In this document: positions 47,657 through 60,236 of the stretch, piece by piece
Numbering within the stretch: position 1 is the stretch's first letter
Layout: each line of letters begins with the position of its first letter
Assembly: GCA_036345935.2 (NCBI GenBank)
Contig: JADWOT020000002.1
Coordinates: forward strand, 5,755,756 to 5,819,755
Length of the DNA: 64,000 nucleotides
From: Taenia hydatigena
Taxonomy: Eukaryota > Platyhelminthes > Cestoda > Cyclophyllidea > Taeniidae
Direction: 5' to 3'
The notes under the pieces: model-generated
What the model saw: the letters and a program-made list of their open reading frames with translations, nothing else
Told to the model about the DNA's origin: nothing
Databases searched by the model: none
Program-made: the position numbers and the translations under genes

Positions 47657-48837
47657 GAATTTCTTGCGCTTGATCGCTTACGATGGATACTTTTAATCTT
47701 TCCCTCATCAGAATTGGCGATGGCATTGTCAAAATGGTGCGGTTCTTGGGTTGGACAAAATGAGTGCATGGCTATGAGACGCTTTTTGTGCTTTCATCTA
47801 CTAGGCATTAAGCAGTCTGGTCTGCATTAGATATCCCCTCATTTTGATTACCTGAAATGCGCAGCAGATTCGTGGCTTTTGATTAGCTGAGAGCATCTGC
47901 CTTTGAAAATAAGAATGTACCCGTTATGGCCTAAATTACACCAACAGGGAGAAAAGCAAATCTAGCTCTTTGGTCAAGCATGTCTGGACATAAAAAGACA
48001 GAGAGAAGTAGTATGCAACGAGGATAACTCGCCTTCTTTGTAAGCTAACTGCTATGGCAGCACAAGTGAGTGAAGTGTGGTTTAAAGTGTGTTGGTTGGT
48101 CCACACTCTAGAAGTCACCAGACCCGTGAACTTTTCTAATACACATCGTTTCCATGCAATGAAGACAAACTTGCAGCTTAAGAATAGCACAAGTCATAAC
48201 AATGCATTCATTTGGCATCCGTTGGATGGTGCAACGCTATCATTTGACGGTCGCTGCACTAAATTTAACATATTTCAAAGAGTCCAAAACTTCCGTTTTT
48301 TTCAGCCGGCATAAGAAATGTGGGTCAAAATCAACTCTAGCAGCCTTGGCAGATGCTGCCTGATTTTCTCAGGTGTTATGCTTTGTTCACTGTCTCTTCC
48401 CATCCTTTATAAGAGTAAATAACTTGAACCTTCAAATTGGGTGAATTTCAATTCGGACGAGGTGAGCAATCGGCGCATAATCGGTAGTCAGTAGATGGCT
48501 GCATGCAGCATGTGTTCACCCTCAGTTTAGCCAGTAAATGCCAACTTCAAGCATCACCAGTAAGCTTCGAGCTAAATGTGGCGCTGCCGCTTGATTCTTT
48601 AATATGAACTTTAGTGATAGGCCATGCTGCCTTTAAGTAAATGCAGTGTCATTTGGTTAGCCAAAGCTTGAGGCGTATATTACTAAAATAATTAAGGCAA
48701 CCTGACCAATTTCCAGCAATTAAAGGACTATTTTAATCAGTCAATTTCATATCACTTCAAAAAAGCAATGGCATCCGTTGTGATTCCGCTCCTGGCAAAA
48801 ATGCTTAAAAGTGTGGACACGTTCGAACTCTTGACGA

Positions 48838-49332
48838 GTGTTTGCCTTTTTGATGCACCTGAATGAAGGATTCGCTAGATTGCTACATCAAAATAAACGC
48901 AGATCAAGCATTCTAGAAGGCCTAACTCTTGAGGTTAACAAGAAATCTGACTCACATCCCTTGCATTCCTATCCTAGGAGGAGACAAGAGAAGATAAACT
49001 CCATGAAACTCCTGCTGAGTGCAGGCCATTTATGCACTTCGACTGCCAGAAGAGGTAATGTGGTCATACTGAGGCCATGAGGACAAGCCTAATTTAAGGA
49101 AAAAAGAAAAAGAATAGCACTTCAGTTTTCTTTGAATTGTAAGTCTTCATTAAACCTACTTAACGTTGACAAAATCTGCCTCAAAGGGATTGGAAATGAT
49201 GGAAAAGTTGCCCAGCTGAAATGTCACAAGCTTTTTGTTAAGCCACTTATAGGGAACTGGAGCATTTCCATGTCACTTCTTGACTCACCACTTCGTGCTT
49301 TATGCACTCTTTGCGATTGGCTCATTTCGTAA
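48838..49332 (+). CDS. two exon-like ORFs, unknown
   Basis: 48838-49080 reads FAFLMHLNEGFARLLHQNKR onwards and 49132-49332 reads LNLLNVDKICLKGIGNDGKV onwards. Both have balanced, protein-like composition and end in stops. They lie 51 bp apart, which is compatible with adjacent exons, but no good donor/acceptor pair was established. Not recognised. Confidence 0.25.
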
Positions 49333-52025
49333 TTCATTTTGCTCCTTTTAGAATAATGTAAATACTAACAGTGCTTTTCTTACTACTCATGGCCATTTCA
49401 GCAGGTCATATTTGACTCATCTTATCGTGATTTGCATATAGGATTTATAAAACACCGGACCTCTCCAAGCTACTGTTCACTAATCCATCCAGTCGTCCGC
49501 CTATCATCAATCAGCCGCAGGCCTTCAAATCAGTCAAAATGAGGGCAGCAGTTGTTAGCAAGTGACAGATACAGCAATGGAATTGCGCGCGCTTAATGAT
49601 CAAACGCAGTTTGTAACGCTTGTTTGAAAGCCTGTCATTCAAACTTTTGACTAAAGGTGAGCATCCATTAAGTCTGCATATTCATTTTGTATCAGTGAAA
49701 TCACAAGCGTCATTGTGAGCTGCTTTGTGGCAGTCGCTATGCCTAATATAATCTTAAATTGTTTTTGTTTGTTCATGTAGTAGCATGCTGCTCTAATTAG
49801 ATGTCATCTTAAGTCGACTTATTGTATGTAATGACACATTCAAGATGTGTTAGGTACAAATGGGTGTCTAACTGGTTATACAATCAAAGACATGTGATTT
49901 ATGCTGGTGGACTAAAATGTAAACTGCTGAAGGCACTTGATCATCGTTTTGCAATGCCGAATGACATCTGCAGATGACCAAGTCTAAAGTAGAAACCAGC
50001 AAGGTGAACATCAACTTTGATCACTCAAGCGAAATGCCAGCGAAAGATGCATAGACCTAATGAAGGTGACTTTGATGTGTGGACTTGCGCGTGCAGGTGA
50101 TCATGGCGTTGGGCAAGAAGAAAAGGATATTTTAAATATAGTTTTAATTCCCAGCATGTTGCGATTTCCCCCCCTAATTACCCAATCTTTAGCTTTAATC
50201 TGCAAAACGGAGATAAGTTGACACCCACTACTTTTAAACATCACTTGCCCTATTAATGCCTTCTGCTTATTTTGAAGGCGGAATTGTGGCAATCTCTAAG
50301 CGTGTATTCTGGTGCCAGAGATTGGCACCCGCACATGTTTAATCAAATGAGTTAAATGTAGCATTATTTCACACGGATTGCTATGACAAATTTAATACTG
50401 CGTAAGTTTTCCGAGAAAATGCAATGTAGGAAATTACGGGATGCGCCATCATTTTTAGCAAACAGCTCCATCGACGAATGCTTAAAAAGACTAGGGGTGA
50501 TCTAAAGATTAAATTGAACATACATTTCATGATTGGCTAGCAAGTGCAATGATCTAATATAACTTAGCGCTTGAAGATGTTTTTGCTTTTAAATGAATTA
50601 AACGTCTGCTGGCAGAAAATCTAATGAAAACACATAAAAAAGCCATACGAGTGGTATGAACAAAGAATGCCACAATCATTGCCTTAAACGCCAAGATCTT
50701 TGGCGATATTGCTTGACCATGAGCCGTATTAGAGTGGAGTAGTCCACGTAGGCAGTACCAATGTCGTCAGTTTGAAAAGGTGAGAATGTGAGCCTTTTCA
50801 AAGGCCATTTGATAAGCTGATGTTTACGACGTCACCTACAACCCCTTTGGTGATCCAAAGAGATTATCGGTGTGTTCCCATAAATTCAGGCATTACAGTC
50901 AGGACTCTCTCCTGCACTGTGCAGTGACCCACGCTATATGTAAGTCCGCGCTTTACACCCAGCACGTGCCTGCTTTGGCAGCTTTTGGTCAGCATGACAC
51001 ATAAAGCGATTATGCCCTGCTTTTGATCTCTCGAAAATCGCCAATGCTTATTCGCTGTCTGCTGTTCGTGTTAGAAAATTTTGTTTGCTCACACATCCGC
51101 AGAGCCTCATTTTTGCAGTAGAATAAGAGAGAGGCTTTGGATTTTTTACTTTGAAGATAAGTGAATGCGGTTTTGTTGAAACTAATAGTGCTTTGTAAAG
51201 CACTGCAGGTCAATATTTACCTTTTTATTGTCACAAAGGCGATGAAGCACAATTTGTTGCGAACTGGGGTACCATCCGACTTGTTCCATACTGCCCATTC
51301 TCAATCGCACTAAATAGTGGTTTTGGTAGCAAAGTGGTGCATGTGACCACGACAGCCCCAAAACTGACCCTAGAGTTATGCAATCACGCAATGGCAGTTA
51401 ATTAAATAAGCTTTATGTGGCAGCAGTCTGCAACATTCCCTACTCTATGCCGCCATTTGCCACACCGATGGAGAATGAGAGAGCGGAGACTCGATGAGCG
51501 TCTACATCCAAACTACTTGTTTATGTTCTGAGAACATTTCTATCAGTCACGCTGGACAGCCGTCGTCTTGTGTGGATCAAGCCATCTTGAAGTCCCGACT
51601 CAATTATGATTTATAGTGTGCTTTCAATGCAGCGTCCTCACTAAATGGACACATTCAAACTTGGTATTAGACTTCAACAAAACAACTTTCCTCCAGCTCC
51701 TTTTTATATAATGGATTTAGGTTAACTTAAATCGACGAAGCTGCGTGGTAGGCCTACAAAACCTAACCTAATATTCGACTACAGGTCTAATACTAAACAA
51801 ACACGGAAGAAGATGAAGTCTTTGACTCAAGCAAAAACAACAGGACAGGCTCAGATGGTACTAGACGCTTGTAGATTAACGAAAACTGTTCACGAAATGT
51901 TTGTGCCACGGTTACCTGTAGGCGAATATAAACTTGACTACTGCTTCATCCTACCAACCACCCTCCAGAAATGCGTGAAGTGGGATGCTGCACTTAAGCA
52001 TCACCCATAAATTTACCTTTTACAG

Positions 52026-52296
52026 TGAAGCACCAAGTTGTAATGAGAAACAGCTTTACTCAAACATATCTTTGGAGTTATGAGGCAGCCATACGCCAAG
52101 TGTACCAAAGATTCCATAAGTAAGTTCTTGCAGCCCTGCTTAGCGGCAAACGGTAAATTGGGAAGCGCTGTGCATGGCAAACTATTGCAAGGGTACACTG
52201 CGTCATAATGAATAACAGCACTTTGTTTACAGGTTTGTGCAATGCAGGATCAAGGACGCAGAGCTGCACTACGAGCAAAGGAACCAGTTGGCATAG
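52026..52296 (+). CDS. two phase-compatible exons of an unidentified gene
   Basis: Exon 52026-52119 follows a CTTTTACAG acceptor and has one open frame (VKHQVVMRNSFTQTYLWSYE, then AAIRQVYQRFH). It ends at a strong AA|GTAAGT donor in phase 2. After a 113-nt intron ending TTGTTTACAG, exon 52233-52296 restores Lys and continues FVQCRIKDAELHYEQRNQLA to TAG. Both splice sites are strong. The other two frames of the second exon are also open, so the reading there is not unique. Family not recognised. An upstream exon may be the ORF at 51813-52010. Confidence 0.38.
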
Positions 52297-52457
52297 ATGC
52301 ATCGGTTTCTCTCGTCGGTGGATATCAGTAGAGGCTTTTACGAAATAGTCTGTTTGAATTCTACCTTACTGTCTCTCATCTATTTGGAAAGTTGCAGCGG
52401 ATCTTCTTTGCTGCATTATCAGCATACATGCTAGAATGATGAATAAAGCATCACATT

Positions 52458-53302
52458 ATGCTTATATTGATATATATGCAAGGTATTAGTGATACTCGAG
52501 CCTCTCCAAATCCAAATATACTCACAAGGCGTCAAGTGCAATGCAACGAGGTAGGAAAGGGTGGCCTTCCGTCACCAAAAGATGGCGGTGGAGAAACGAT
52601 TGAATTGTGGAGCGATATGCCGGACGCTAACTGTAACATCAAGCCGATTTCTGTGTCACCAGGTTCTCACATAGCATCTTATCAAATAATATCGAATTGT
52701 CAATTCCTCTTCTTTTCGTCAAGCTTTCAGCCGCATTACTACCAAAGAAAGAGCAGTGCTCTTTACTTAAAAATGTTTATCTTCACTGCAAGGCGATAAT
52801 TATTAGTGAAAATCGTTCTTTTTGCGGAAAGGAGGCACAAGCACCTGACACCACGTAAACTAGCACCCAACCGACCAATCCTAATCACCAATCACACTGC
52901 CAATCCCTTCCAAGGATCCTATAATCGATTTGCTTATCATACTTTGTTGTTTAAGCAAGAAAAACCACCCGAATTTGCCTTAGCATCACCGCGCGTATCA
53001 ATGGTTTTAAAAGATGAGCAAGCAACTTCAAGATTTCTTATTACTTTACCAGCACTTCTACGTGTACGAAGGCACTGAATAATGTGAATGGGAAGTCGTC
53101 CTGTTTAACTGCGCCGATCTCATGCTCAGGATGCAAAACTGTGATGAAGGATGCAATGATGTGCTGCCCGAGGGTCGATGGGCTGGTAGTGGAAAAAGAG
53201 ACCACGCCAGAAGAAGTCAATTTCTCCCATCTCATGTATTCACTGCTTGATTCCCTGTCGCATATTCGGTGCCCTCAGTACTGCTCCCGTGAACGGTACT
53301 GA
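52458..53302 (+). CDS. exon-like coding segments of an unidentified gene, Cys-rich end
   Basis: Three consecutive segments look coding. 52470-52700 contains ETIELWSDMPDANCNIKPIS. 52806-53078 contains LAPNRPILITNHTANPFQGS. 53040-53302 contains CLTAPISCSGCKTVMKDAMM followed by CC, a possible zinc-binding cluster, and ends in TGA. The frames differ between segments and overlap near 53040-53078, so introns or a frameshift are needed. The splice sites were not settled. May continue the gene at 52.0-52.3 kb. Not recognised. Confidence 0.33.
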
Positions 53303-53329
53303 GAGACTGGTTGTTTCTGTCGGGCCGTA

Positions 53330-55030
53330 AACAGAGCTTCAACTTCAACTTACACACGCCTACACCTACACGTATGCCCCTACTACTATTACTACTGTTT
53401 GCACGCATTACTCATCCACCCTCACCACCACCACAACTACTTATTAGGCTGTCAGTAGTCGACGTTGTCTTCTCTCTGTCCCACTGATTGGTTGGTCTCA
53501 GGTAAGACCACAACTGGAGTTCATGAAACTGCCTCATATTGCACACATCAAAATGTTCCTTTTTAAACCAAAGCCTTCCACTAGACCCATTATGGAAAGC
53601 ATCTCTTATTTTAAGTACATGGCTGCCCAAGAAGTCGGACGCATTTTTGGCGATAAAATATCATTCCTTTTGTCGGTTTAAATTTTTCAGAACAAGTCTG
53701 TCATCACTTCTTGTCCAAGGAAGAGAAAAGGGCGCGCGCTGAAACCCGAGTAGATCCTATCCACTCATTTCCCTTGCCCATGCATACCCCGCCACCTACA
53801 TCCCACATTACTCCCCTCCATTTGCCCTCTTTTCAAGTTCATTCCATTTTTACGAATTCTTTGCACAAATTTCGACTCCTGTTTCATAAGTTTCTTTTGA
53901 TTTTTTCCTCGTTATACCTACCTCCTCCTTAAGCCTACTCAAACCCTTTGAATAGGAGCATAGTAGCAGTGGGCTCCCCTGCACCTTTGACACTCCCATT
54001 TCTTCCATCCATCCATTCCCTCGTGTGCATGCGCCCAGTAGGTACACTTTATGTCACTCTACCACCCACCACCACCTCTTTCCTACCTCCACTTGCTTAA
54101 AAATGAAAGTTCTTCCCTCCTACATTCTTTCACTCATTCCATCTACTTCTCTCCTACATTCTTTTACAGAGCCTATGTTATTTACACATCATGCAATCAT
54201 CTATGCAAGCGGCTGCTTCGTTCTTTTTACAGTACTGTTTCACCTAACAATTTCCGCACTTCACCCCGCCGTCACACATGTGTGACATGCGCATTTATTA
54301 CTAATTTGCCTGTTTCTCCCTAAAACACTATGACCACTACTGTTATTTTTGTCTCATGCATGCGTTCGTACACATATGCACACATTACTGCCCCTTCTTC
54401 CCCATCTCGTCTAACAGTTCTTATTACATCCTCGCCACTAACACTACCACCGCAAACCAGCTCCCTAAATCTCTCATTTTACCATTCAATTCTAGCAAAC
54501 AATTAGCCAATCAAAAACCATGTTTTAACGTCTTTTGGAAAAAAACTCGTTTTTATCAAGTCTTACTCCACAGTTCGTCTTCCCATCACACCTATGCAAC
54601 ACGCACACATTTGTTCACCATATTTCCTTTTCTCCCCTCATGCTGCAGCCAGATTTGTGTTCCCCTCCTCAACGCTGCTACCTCCCTTCTTTCATTTAGT
54701 GAATGTCTCAGTTTCATGTTTGCTATTAACTTGCCTACGGTCTGATGTTTGACCGCGATCCACTTAACAGAGCCTGTAATATGCTTTGCCGTTCTTTGCT
54801 TCCTTCTCGGTATTGCATGCGGTTACTTGGGTAGTCGTATCGCAGTCAGTGGCGTCTTGGCATAGTATGCGATCCACAGTCCACTCTGTGACAACCACCT
54901 TATTGAGGGCGCTCAATCCAAATTTTCTCTCCTCCTACTCATCCTTCATGTCTTTTACTACTGCTACAAAGACTCCCAACCTTTATCTCAACCTGTTCAT
55001 CCATTTCGCTGTCCACAATGACTGTTGAGC
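53330..55030 (-). repeat. pyrimidine-rich (plus strand) block of the same repeat family
   Basis: Plus strand is dominated by CT-rich short runs like the left arm. It contains the GTCACACATGTGTGAC module at 54270 and a CACCTTATTGAGGGCGCTC stretch at about 54900, similar to CACTTTATTGTGGCGCCC beside the 18S match in the right arm. ORFs here (for example 54356-54745) are Ser/Pro/Leu-rich products of the skew and are not credited as genes. Confidence 0.55.
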
Positions 55031-55435
55031 AACAATGCAGCATTCAGATAATTCACTTATTCTTTCCTCCTAACATGCGCGAAAGCAGTTGGCGTCATGG
55101 TGATGGAGGCGACTCGCAGTGCTGAATGCCCTTCCACCTAAGCCGAATATGTTGCATGTGCTACCCCAAAGGCACTGAAGAATGAGGTAAGCATGTGCGC
55201 ATAGCCATGCTAGCACGTCTTACAGTGAACTTCCTCCCCACTTACAAGGCCAACCTACTCTTCTTCACTTAACACACACGCCTTGAGTCCCTTATAAACA
55301 ATAATAATGAAGGCAATGCGCGGACAATGTAGACACTAACAGAATAGTTTTTTACAAAATTAGCTGCACCTTCAGCCTGCTGTCGCACACGTACACTCTT
55401 CTATGATTGTTTAATAAAGGTAGCATCTTTCACTT

Positions 55436-56619
55436 TTGATGCAATCACCGCAGATTTTTGTGAGGCTGCGAGCCCTCACAATTCGTCAATTCAATGCTAT
55501 CAATGCTCTTTTTCTACCCATTCTTACGAGGAATAATGGCAATAGCAAATCAATCCTAACAAAAATTTCTGTGCCTACACAAAGGGAGGAGAGTATCAAT
55601 GCTAAGTTGTCAAGTCGATGCCTTGCCCCAACAATAAGGAAGTACATTTTTTCTGCGTCTAAGAGAACATTTTTAGATTAAATTATGAATATTTCACAGA
55701 CGTGTTCCTACATATCAAAGTTTAAAATCGCTAAGGACCGCGAAATCAAATGAAACCGGTCTCACCTTCATACCCTGAGCTTATAAAGGACTAAAGTTAC
55801 TGACTCCACGCCTCTCTCCTTTCTCTTTGCACGAATACCTCCGCAATTCATCTGAATCAAACTTGGAAGCCGTAAGGTGATCTAATCCAGTGACTCCTGT
55901 ACGAAGAACGAAGCCCACGTCGACAAGTACTAAGCAGACATTGAAGGATGGATGAATGGGTAAATTCAAAGGTAGAGGTACACTGTCAAAAGGCTGCTGC
56001 GGATGTCAGCTCGATGGCATCTGTGCAATCCCCGTGCTTTTGGCCAAAAACGCACCAGCGCTTCAAATGCTGAGTGTGTTTGAACACAGACAGGTCGACT
56101 CCTTTGCCGATATTGAAGAGCCAGTTCGCAACCGCAAAATGCACGATGCCTTCAAACTCAAGTCATAGCACTTGAGTTCAAGGTGTTATACGTAAATACG
56201 GACTGCATGACTTGACTTAAGAAATTATCCCTTGCAAGAAAAGGGAAGAAGCGCTCCTATTAGCCCACGTTTCGGTGATGAAGCTTTTGCGCCTCCTTGC
56301 ACTTTGCTCGCGCAGTTTTATTGCCACACAACACTGCTGCCCTTTTTCTGTGTTTCTTTGGCAAGGTGTGTCTCCCTCGTAAACACTCAAATTACTCACT
56401 CAATTGCTTTATTTTAAAAAGATTCCGTTGCTTGGAGATGCACCGTATGAGTCTGGGTGCTTCCTGAGTGAATTTATGATTAAGAACAAACAAGCCTGTG
56501 GGAATCGAGTGGTAGTAGATTATGGCTTATCTGAGCCTTCGTTTCTGTGTCTCATGGTATGCGTCGCATACTTGCACCGAATTACTCAATCAAATCAAAC
56601 TAGTGCACTTGCAGTATGA
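55436..56619 (+). CDS. scattered exon-like ORFs, unknown
   Basis: Open segments at 55436-55681 (SVPTQREESINAKLSSRCLA), 55956-56168 (CAIPVLLAKNAPALQMLSVF) and 56404-56619 (FLSEFMIKNKQACGNRVVVD) all lie on the plus strand and read like protein, but no continuous splice model was made. Real exons of one gene, old fragments or chance ORFs are all possible. Confidence 0.22.
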
Positions 56620-57432
56620 CCCGTTTTGACCAGTCAAGGATGATGCCTGTCTTCTGCATTAATAAACGCTGCTGACAAGCTTGTGTGAAATTTCGAGGCC
56701 CTCCATTCGACGTCAACCTTGCTGCCTCTCCTTAAGTTAGGGCCAGATCAAAGTCTCATTTATTTGGTTGATTGATATCTTCCACCATTATGCACAACAA
56801 ACTCTTCTATGCGCACTAGTAGCAGTCCTCCTTTTTATGCCAAGAGAGGATTGAGCTGGAACGAACGAATTAGAAGAGAGTGATCTCATATTACGGGGTG
56901 TCAATGTCTTTCAACGATATCTGTCACACAATCACACCTGTTATGCTCAAAATATTCACCGGGTGGCACCTATGCTTAAACAATTAATTGAAAATAAGAA
57001 ACATGCAACATTATCCGCGATGGCGACTCACTGCATTTTTAGGCGGCGAACTGCAAGGCATTTCGGCTTGACATTGCATTTAACACTATTTAGCGACAAT
57101 TAAAACCGTGCGTGACTGTCTGTGCACAGGCATGGTTGTAGGGTGACTGGTAGGTCTTTGTACAATACCGGGTTTACAGCTTATGTCGTAAAGAAATAGC
57201 GACTGGTCCATGTGAGTCAGAACATTGCTTATTTACTTAATTTCAAGCACACTATTTAGCAGCCAAAAATTCGTCTCAAAGCATACCAAGTAATTGCAGT
57301 CCAAAGTTTGATCTTCTGATTCCATCCCAGGAGTGCAAAAATAAGAGGAAAACGCTGCTGTTTTTAATGCGACTATGATGGAATGCTGCGAATTTCTGAG
57401 GGAAGGGAAGCAACATCCACACAAACATCTTA

Positions 57433-58952
57433 CTAGATCTCAAAGATATTATCGTCCATCTTTTTCACATCTGTGGCAGAATGGTCGACAGAAGTGGATT
57501 GCATCATTGGGGATATTGTGTCAATAAAAGCAAAATTAAAATAAACTGCGAACATTTTACATTTGTGTCTTCTTTTAGACGCCAAAATTCTAGCGCGTTT
57601 TGCACTTTTGATGCATTTTACGCGTGATTTGTGTAGCAAGTCAACCATAGTAGCATAGATGGGGTCAAGCATGTGCTGCACACTGCATAACGGTGTGTCT
57701 CTTGTAAGTCTTCTTGTTGCTGTTATTGGGTCCAAATAAGTGATCTTAACAGCACGGCCACATGTTGCCTACCACAATGCAGACAGCACGGGTCGCTGAA
57801 CATGACCTACTACCTAGCACGTTATAACGGTGTGTGCATAACCTTAAGCCCTCGCTTACCTGCTGGTAGAGTTTTATTTTACCGCTGTATGACTAAACAC
57901 TGACTTAATTTTTGAATGCTTCGAGACAAACCTTGTAACGTTTGTTCACTGCTCCAAGCCAGAAATCAGTAGTTTGCAGAAATGGGTCACCAGATAAATC
58001 GGCTGCCATTACACTTAGTACGATTTGGTTGGTGACAAGCTTAGTTAGGCTGTGGATACCCCAGCGTGATTGATAAGTCCAAGGATCTACGCATTCCCAT
58101 TGGAAGCAGCGCGAAATCGGGGTCCCTTCTGTTTTGTTCGCCTTTGCTACCATCAGGTTCTGAAATTTCAAAATAATAGGTGTTGCTATTCGATACAGAA
58201 ATCTTACTGCTAGCATCTTGACAGTAATAGTAGTGACTAAACTGTCCTCACAATATGCATGCCCTTAGGATGTGGAATTCTGCCTGCTCTTTCAGCCAAG
58301 AATAAGTGCAAGCGAGTACTACCATTCAAAAAGGAGCTCATTACTAATTTTAGTTTCGCGTGCCCTGCAGAAATAATCAAGACAAGACTGTTTGGCTGAT
58401 TTTAGTTCATTGTTTGTGTCGAAAGAGTCTTGCGCAACCTGAATAGCGACTGCTGTTTACTGTAAAACTCATGTCAATTGTTCACGCATTGAGGGGCTGA
58501 AATGTGGAGGGGTAGAGATTTGGCGCCCATACTATAACTACCACGCTCAGAGCCGCATGTCTTAAAGCAAACTAAAGTCCGTCTTAAAAACCGCCAGTGT
58601 ATAGTTATGGTGAGTATTTGAGGTCGGGGTATAGAATGATGCTGATGTTAAAACTGCATTGCCACTTTGCCATGAGGGAGCACGTAGACAATGTGGGCAG
58701 AAGTCTGATTCCCGGTACGACCCACAGTAAAACACGCCTTTCTTGCATCTGTTTTGTCAGATGCAAATTCTGAGACGCATTGTTACTGACCCGAGCTTCG
58801 TTGAGGGAAGGTCTATACATTTTAATGAATGTTACAAACTCAAAATCACATTGTGGTTTAAGAGTCCAACCTCTTATGTCCCCTTTATGGATCCTCAAAA
58901 TTTTGAATAGATTAAAGACTAGTAAAAGATGCTTTTGATTTAAATTTAGCAT
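57433..58952 (-). CDS. three exon-like ORFs on the minus strand, unknown
   Basis: 58952-58605 (ATG, 115 codons, with GWTLKPQCDFEFVTFIKMYR), 58216-57905 (ATG, 103 codons, with CFQWECVDPWTYQSRWGIHS and LSGDPFLQTTDFWLG) and 57735-57433 (100 codons, with VKCIKSAKRARILASKRRHK) are the longest frames in this part. Their composition is protein-like. The middle one contains a possible acceptor (TTTTGAAATTTCAG) and a lysine-ending donor. All three are on one strand within 1.5 kb, suggesting one gene, but the joins were not resolved and no family was recognised. The plus strand near 59 kb is also open, so strand assignment is uncertain there. Confidence 0.3.
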
Positions 58953-59373
58953 AGTTCTGCATCTACCGTAGCATCAATTTGTCCTGTTGGCAAGTGCTAG
59001 AAGCTCTGAATCATTAGTAAGGGTAGATGTGTGGGTGGTGTGGGTAACCTGTAGTGTGTGTGTTGAGATCACCGGTGCAGTACTTGAATCTCCATTTTTG
59101 AGAAGGCGTTCTAGTGATTTGCAACGGGAAACAAAAGCAAATTCTTTTGCATCTTTCCAGCGGCCAAAGTGTGATCAGCCATTCTCCATAGTTTTCAAAA
59201 TTTTCCGTAAAACTGCAAGTAGTCTCGAGGCAACGGGAGATGGCATTGCTAAATTTATAACCAGGCGGAGCAGTGGCTACACGCACTAAGAATTTGTCCA
59301 TGATTTTCTGATCATGTGAGCATTGGGGTAAGAATCGCATCAATGATGTTCATCAAAGTTTCCTGCTTTTCAG

Positions 59374-59522
59374 CTCTCTTTTGCCAAAGGGTTATGCTTG
59401 AACGTAGCGGTTTCGTCTCCATCCTCAGTCGTCGTGGAAGACTTAAATTTATGTTGGCCTTCGATCTTGACTCCTTTCTTAATTCTCTTCGTTTGATCCT
59501 TGCTGGAGCAATTCAACACTGA
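59374..59522 (+). CDS. possible terminal exon, unknown
   Basis: A pyrimidine-rich acceptor (TTTCCTGCTTTTCAG) is followed by an open phase 1 stretch, LFCQRVMLERSGFVSILSRR onwards, to a TGA (49 codons). The open stretch at 58987-59289 on the same strand could be an upstream exon. The FN3 antigen gene begins 700 bp downstream on the same strand. Confidence 0.28.
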
Positions 59523-60236
59523 AGGACAAGTCTGCAAGGTAAATTACTAGTCAAATGGTACTAGACCACAAATTGATTCAATTTATTAGAAGTCAAACAA
59601 TCACAGCATTTGCAAATACCATCTAGATTTTATTCAGACAAATTTAAAATGCCGTGATATTGTAAGGGATTGCTGATATTTACGGTGAAAAAGGAAAATA
59701 AAACTTAATATATGATTATACCGCTAAAAACTAGTCTTTTCAGATTCAGGCCCCAGGATGTTGGTTAGCACTCCTTCGTCACAAAGATGCCAAAAAGACA
59801 AAAAAAGGAACCTTAAACACGCAAGGCAATCGAATAAAGCAGTAATACCGATACCAGCGAAATTCTATAAAAAATCGACTCCATGGAGGCAAAAGGAAAA
59901 ATAAATGCGTGAATAAATTCTGGGTAAAACAAGCATTATTGCACGCTTAATTGGATCTTTTCAATATCATAAAACGCATTGCTATGCTTAATTGTCATCG
60001 CGAATGTTCAAGGCATTCTCGCATGCAAGAAAAGAGAAGGTCAAGGTGAACTCAGCAACATGTATTACGGGTGAAAAGACATGACAATATCATGACAAAT
60101 ATGCACTTACCCACCTCATCGCGCCAATCAGAAGACGCCATGTGAGATAAAGAGAGTCCATAGGCCGGTACGCATGTGCAGAATGTGCAAACAAATGGAT
60201 CGTGAGCTGTAAACATAAAACAAGTGGGGTGCGAAG
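59523..60236. other. upstream region of the FN3 antigen gene
   Basis: AT-rich, with poly-A-like runs and no clear TATA box within 100 bp of the ATG. Presumably holds the antigen promoter. Nothing specific identified. Confidence 0.4.

Larger units (their letters stand above)
46001..52025. other. no firm gene apart from the low-confidence ORFs listed
   Basis: A right-arm-adjacent purine-skewed tail fades by about 47.4 kb. Scattered ORFs (46254-46529, 48054-48314, 51813-52010) were read but not supported by splice sites or families. Confidence 0.35.

Noticed and set aside
54356..54745. 129-codon ORF in the pyrimidine-rich block.
   Set aside because: Composition (Ser, Thr, Leu, Pro, Phe) is what CT-rich strand skew produces in any frame; several overlapping frames are equally open.
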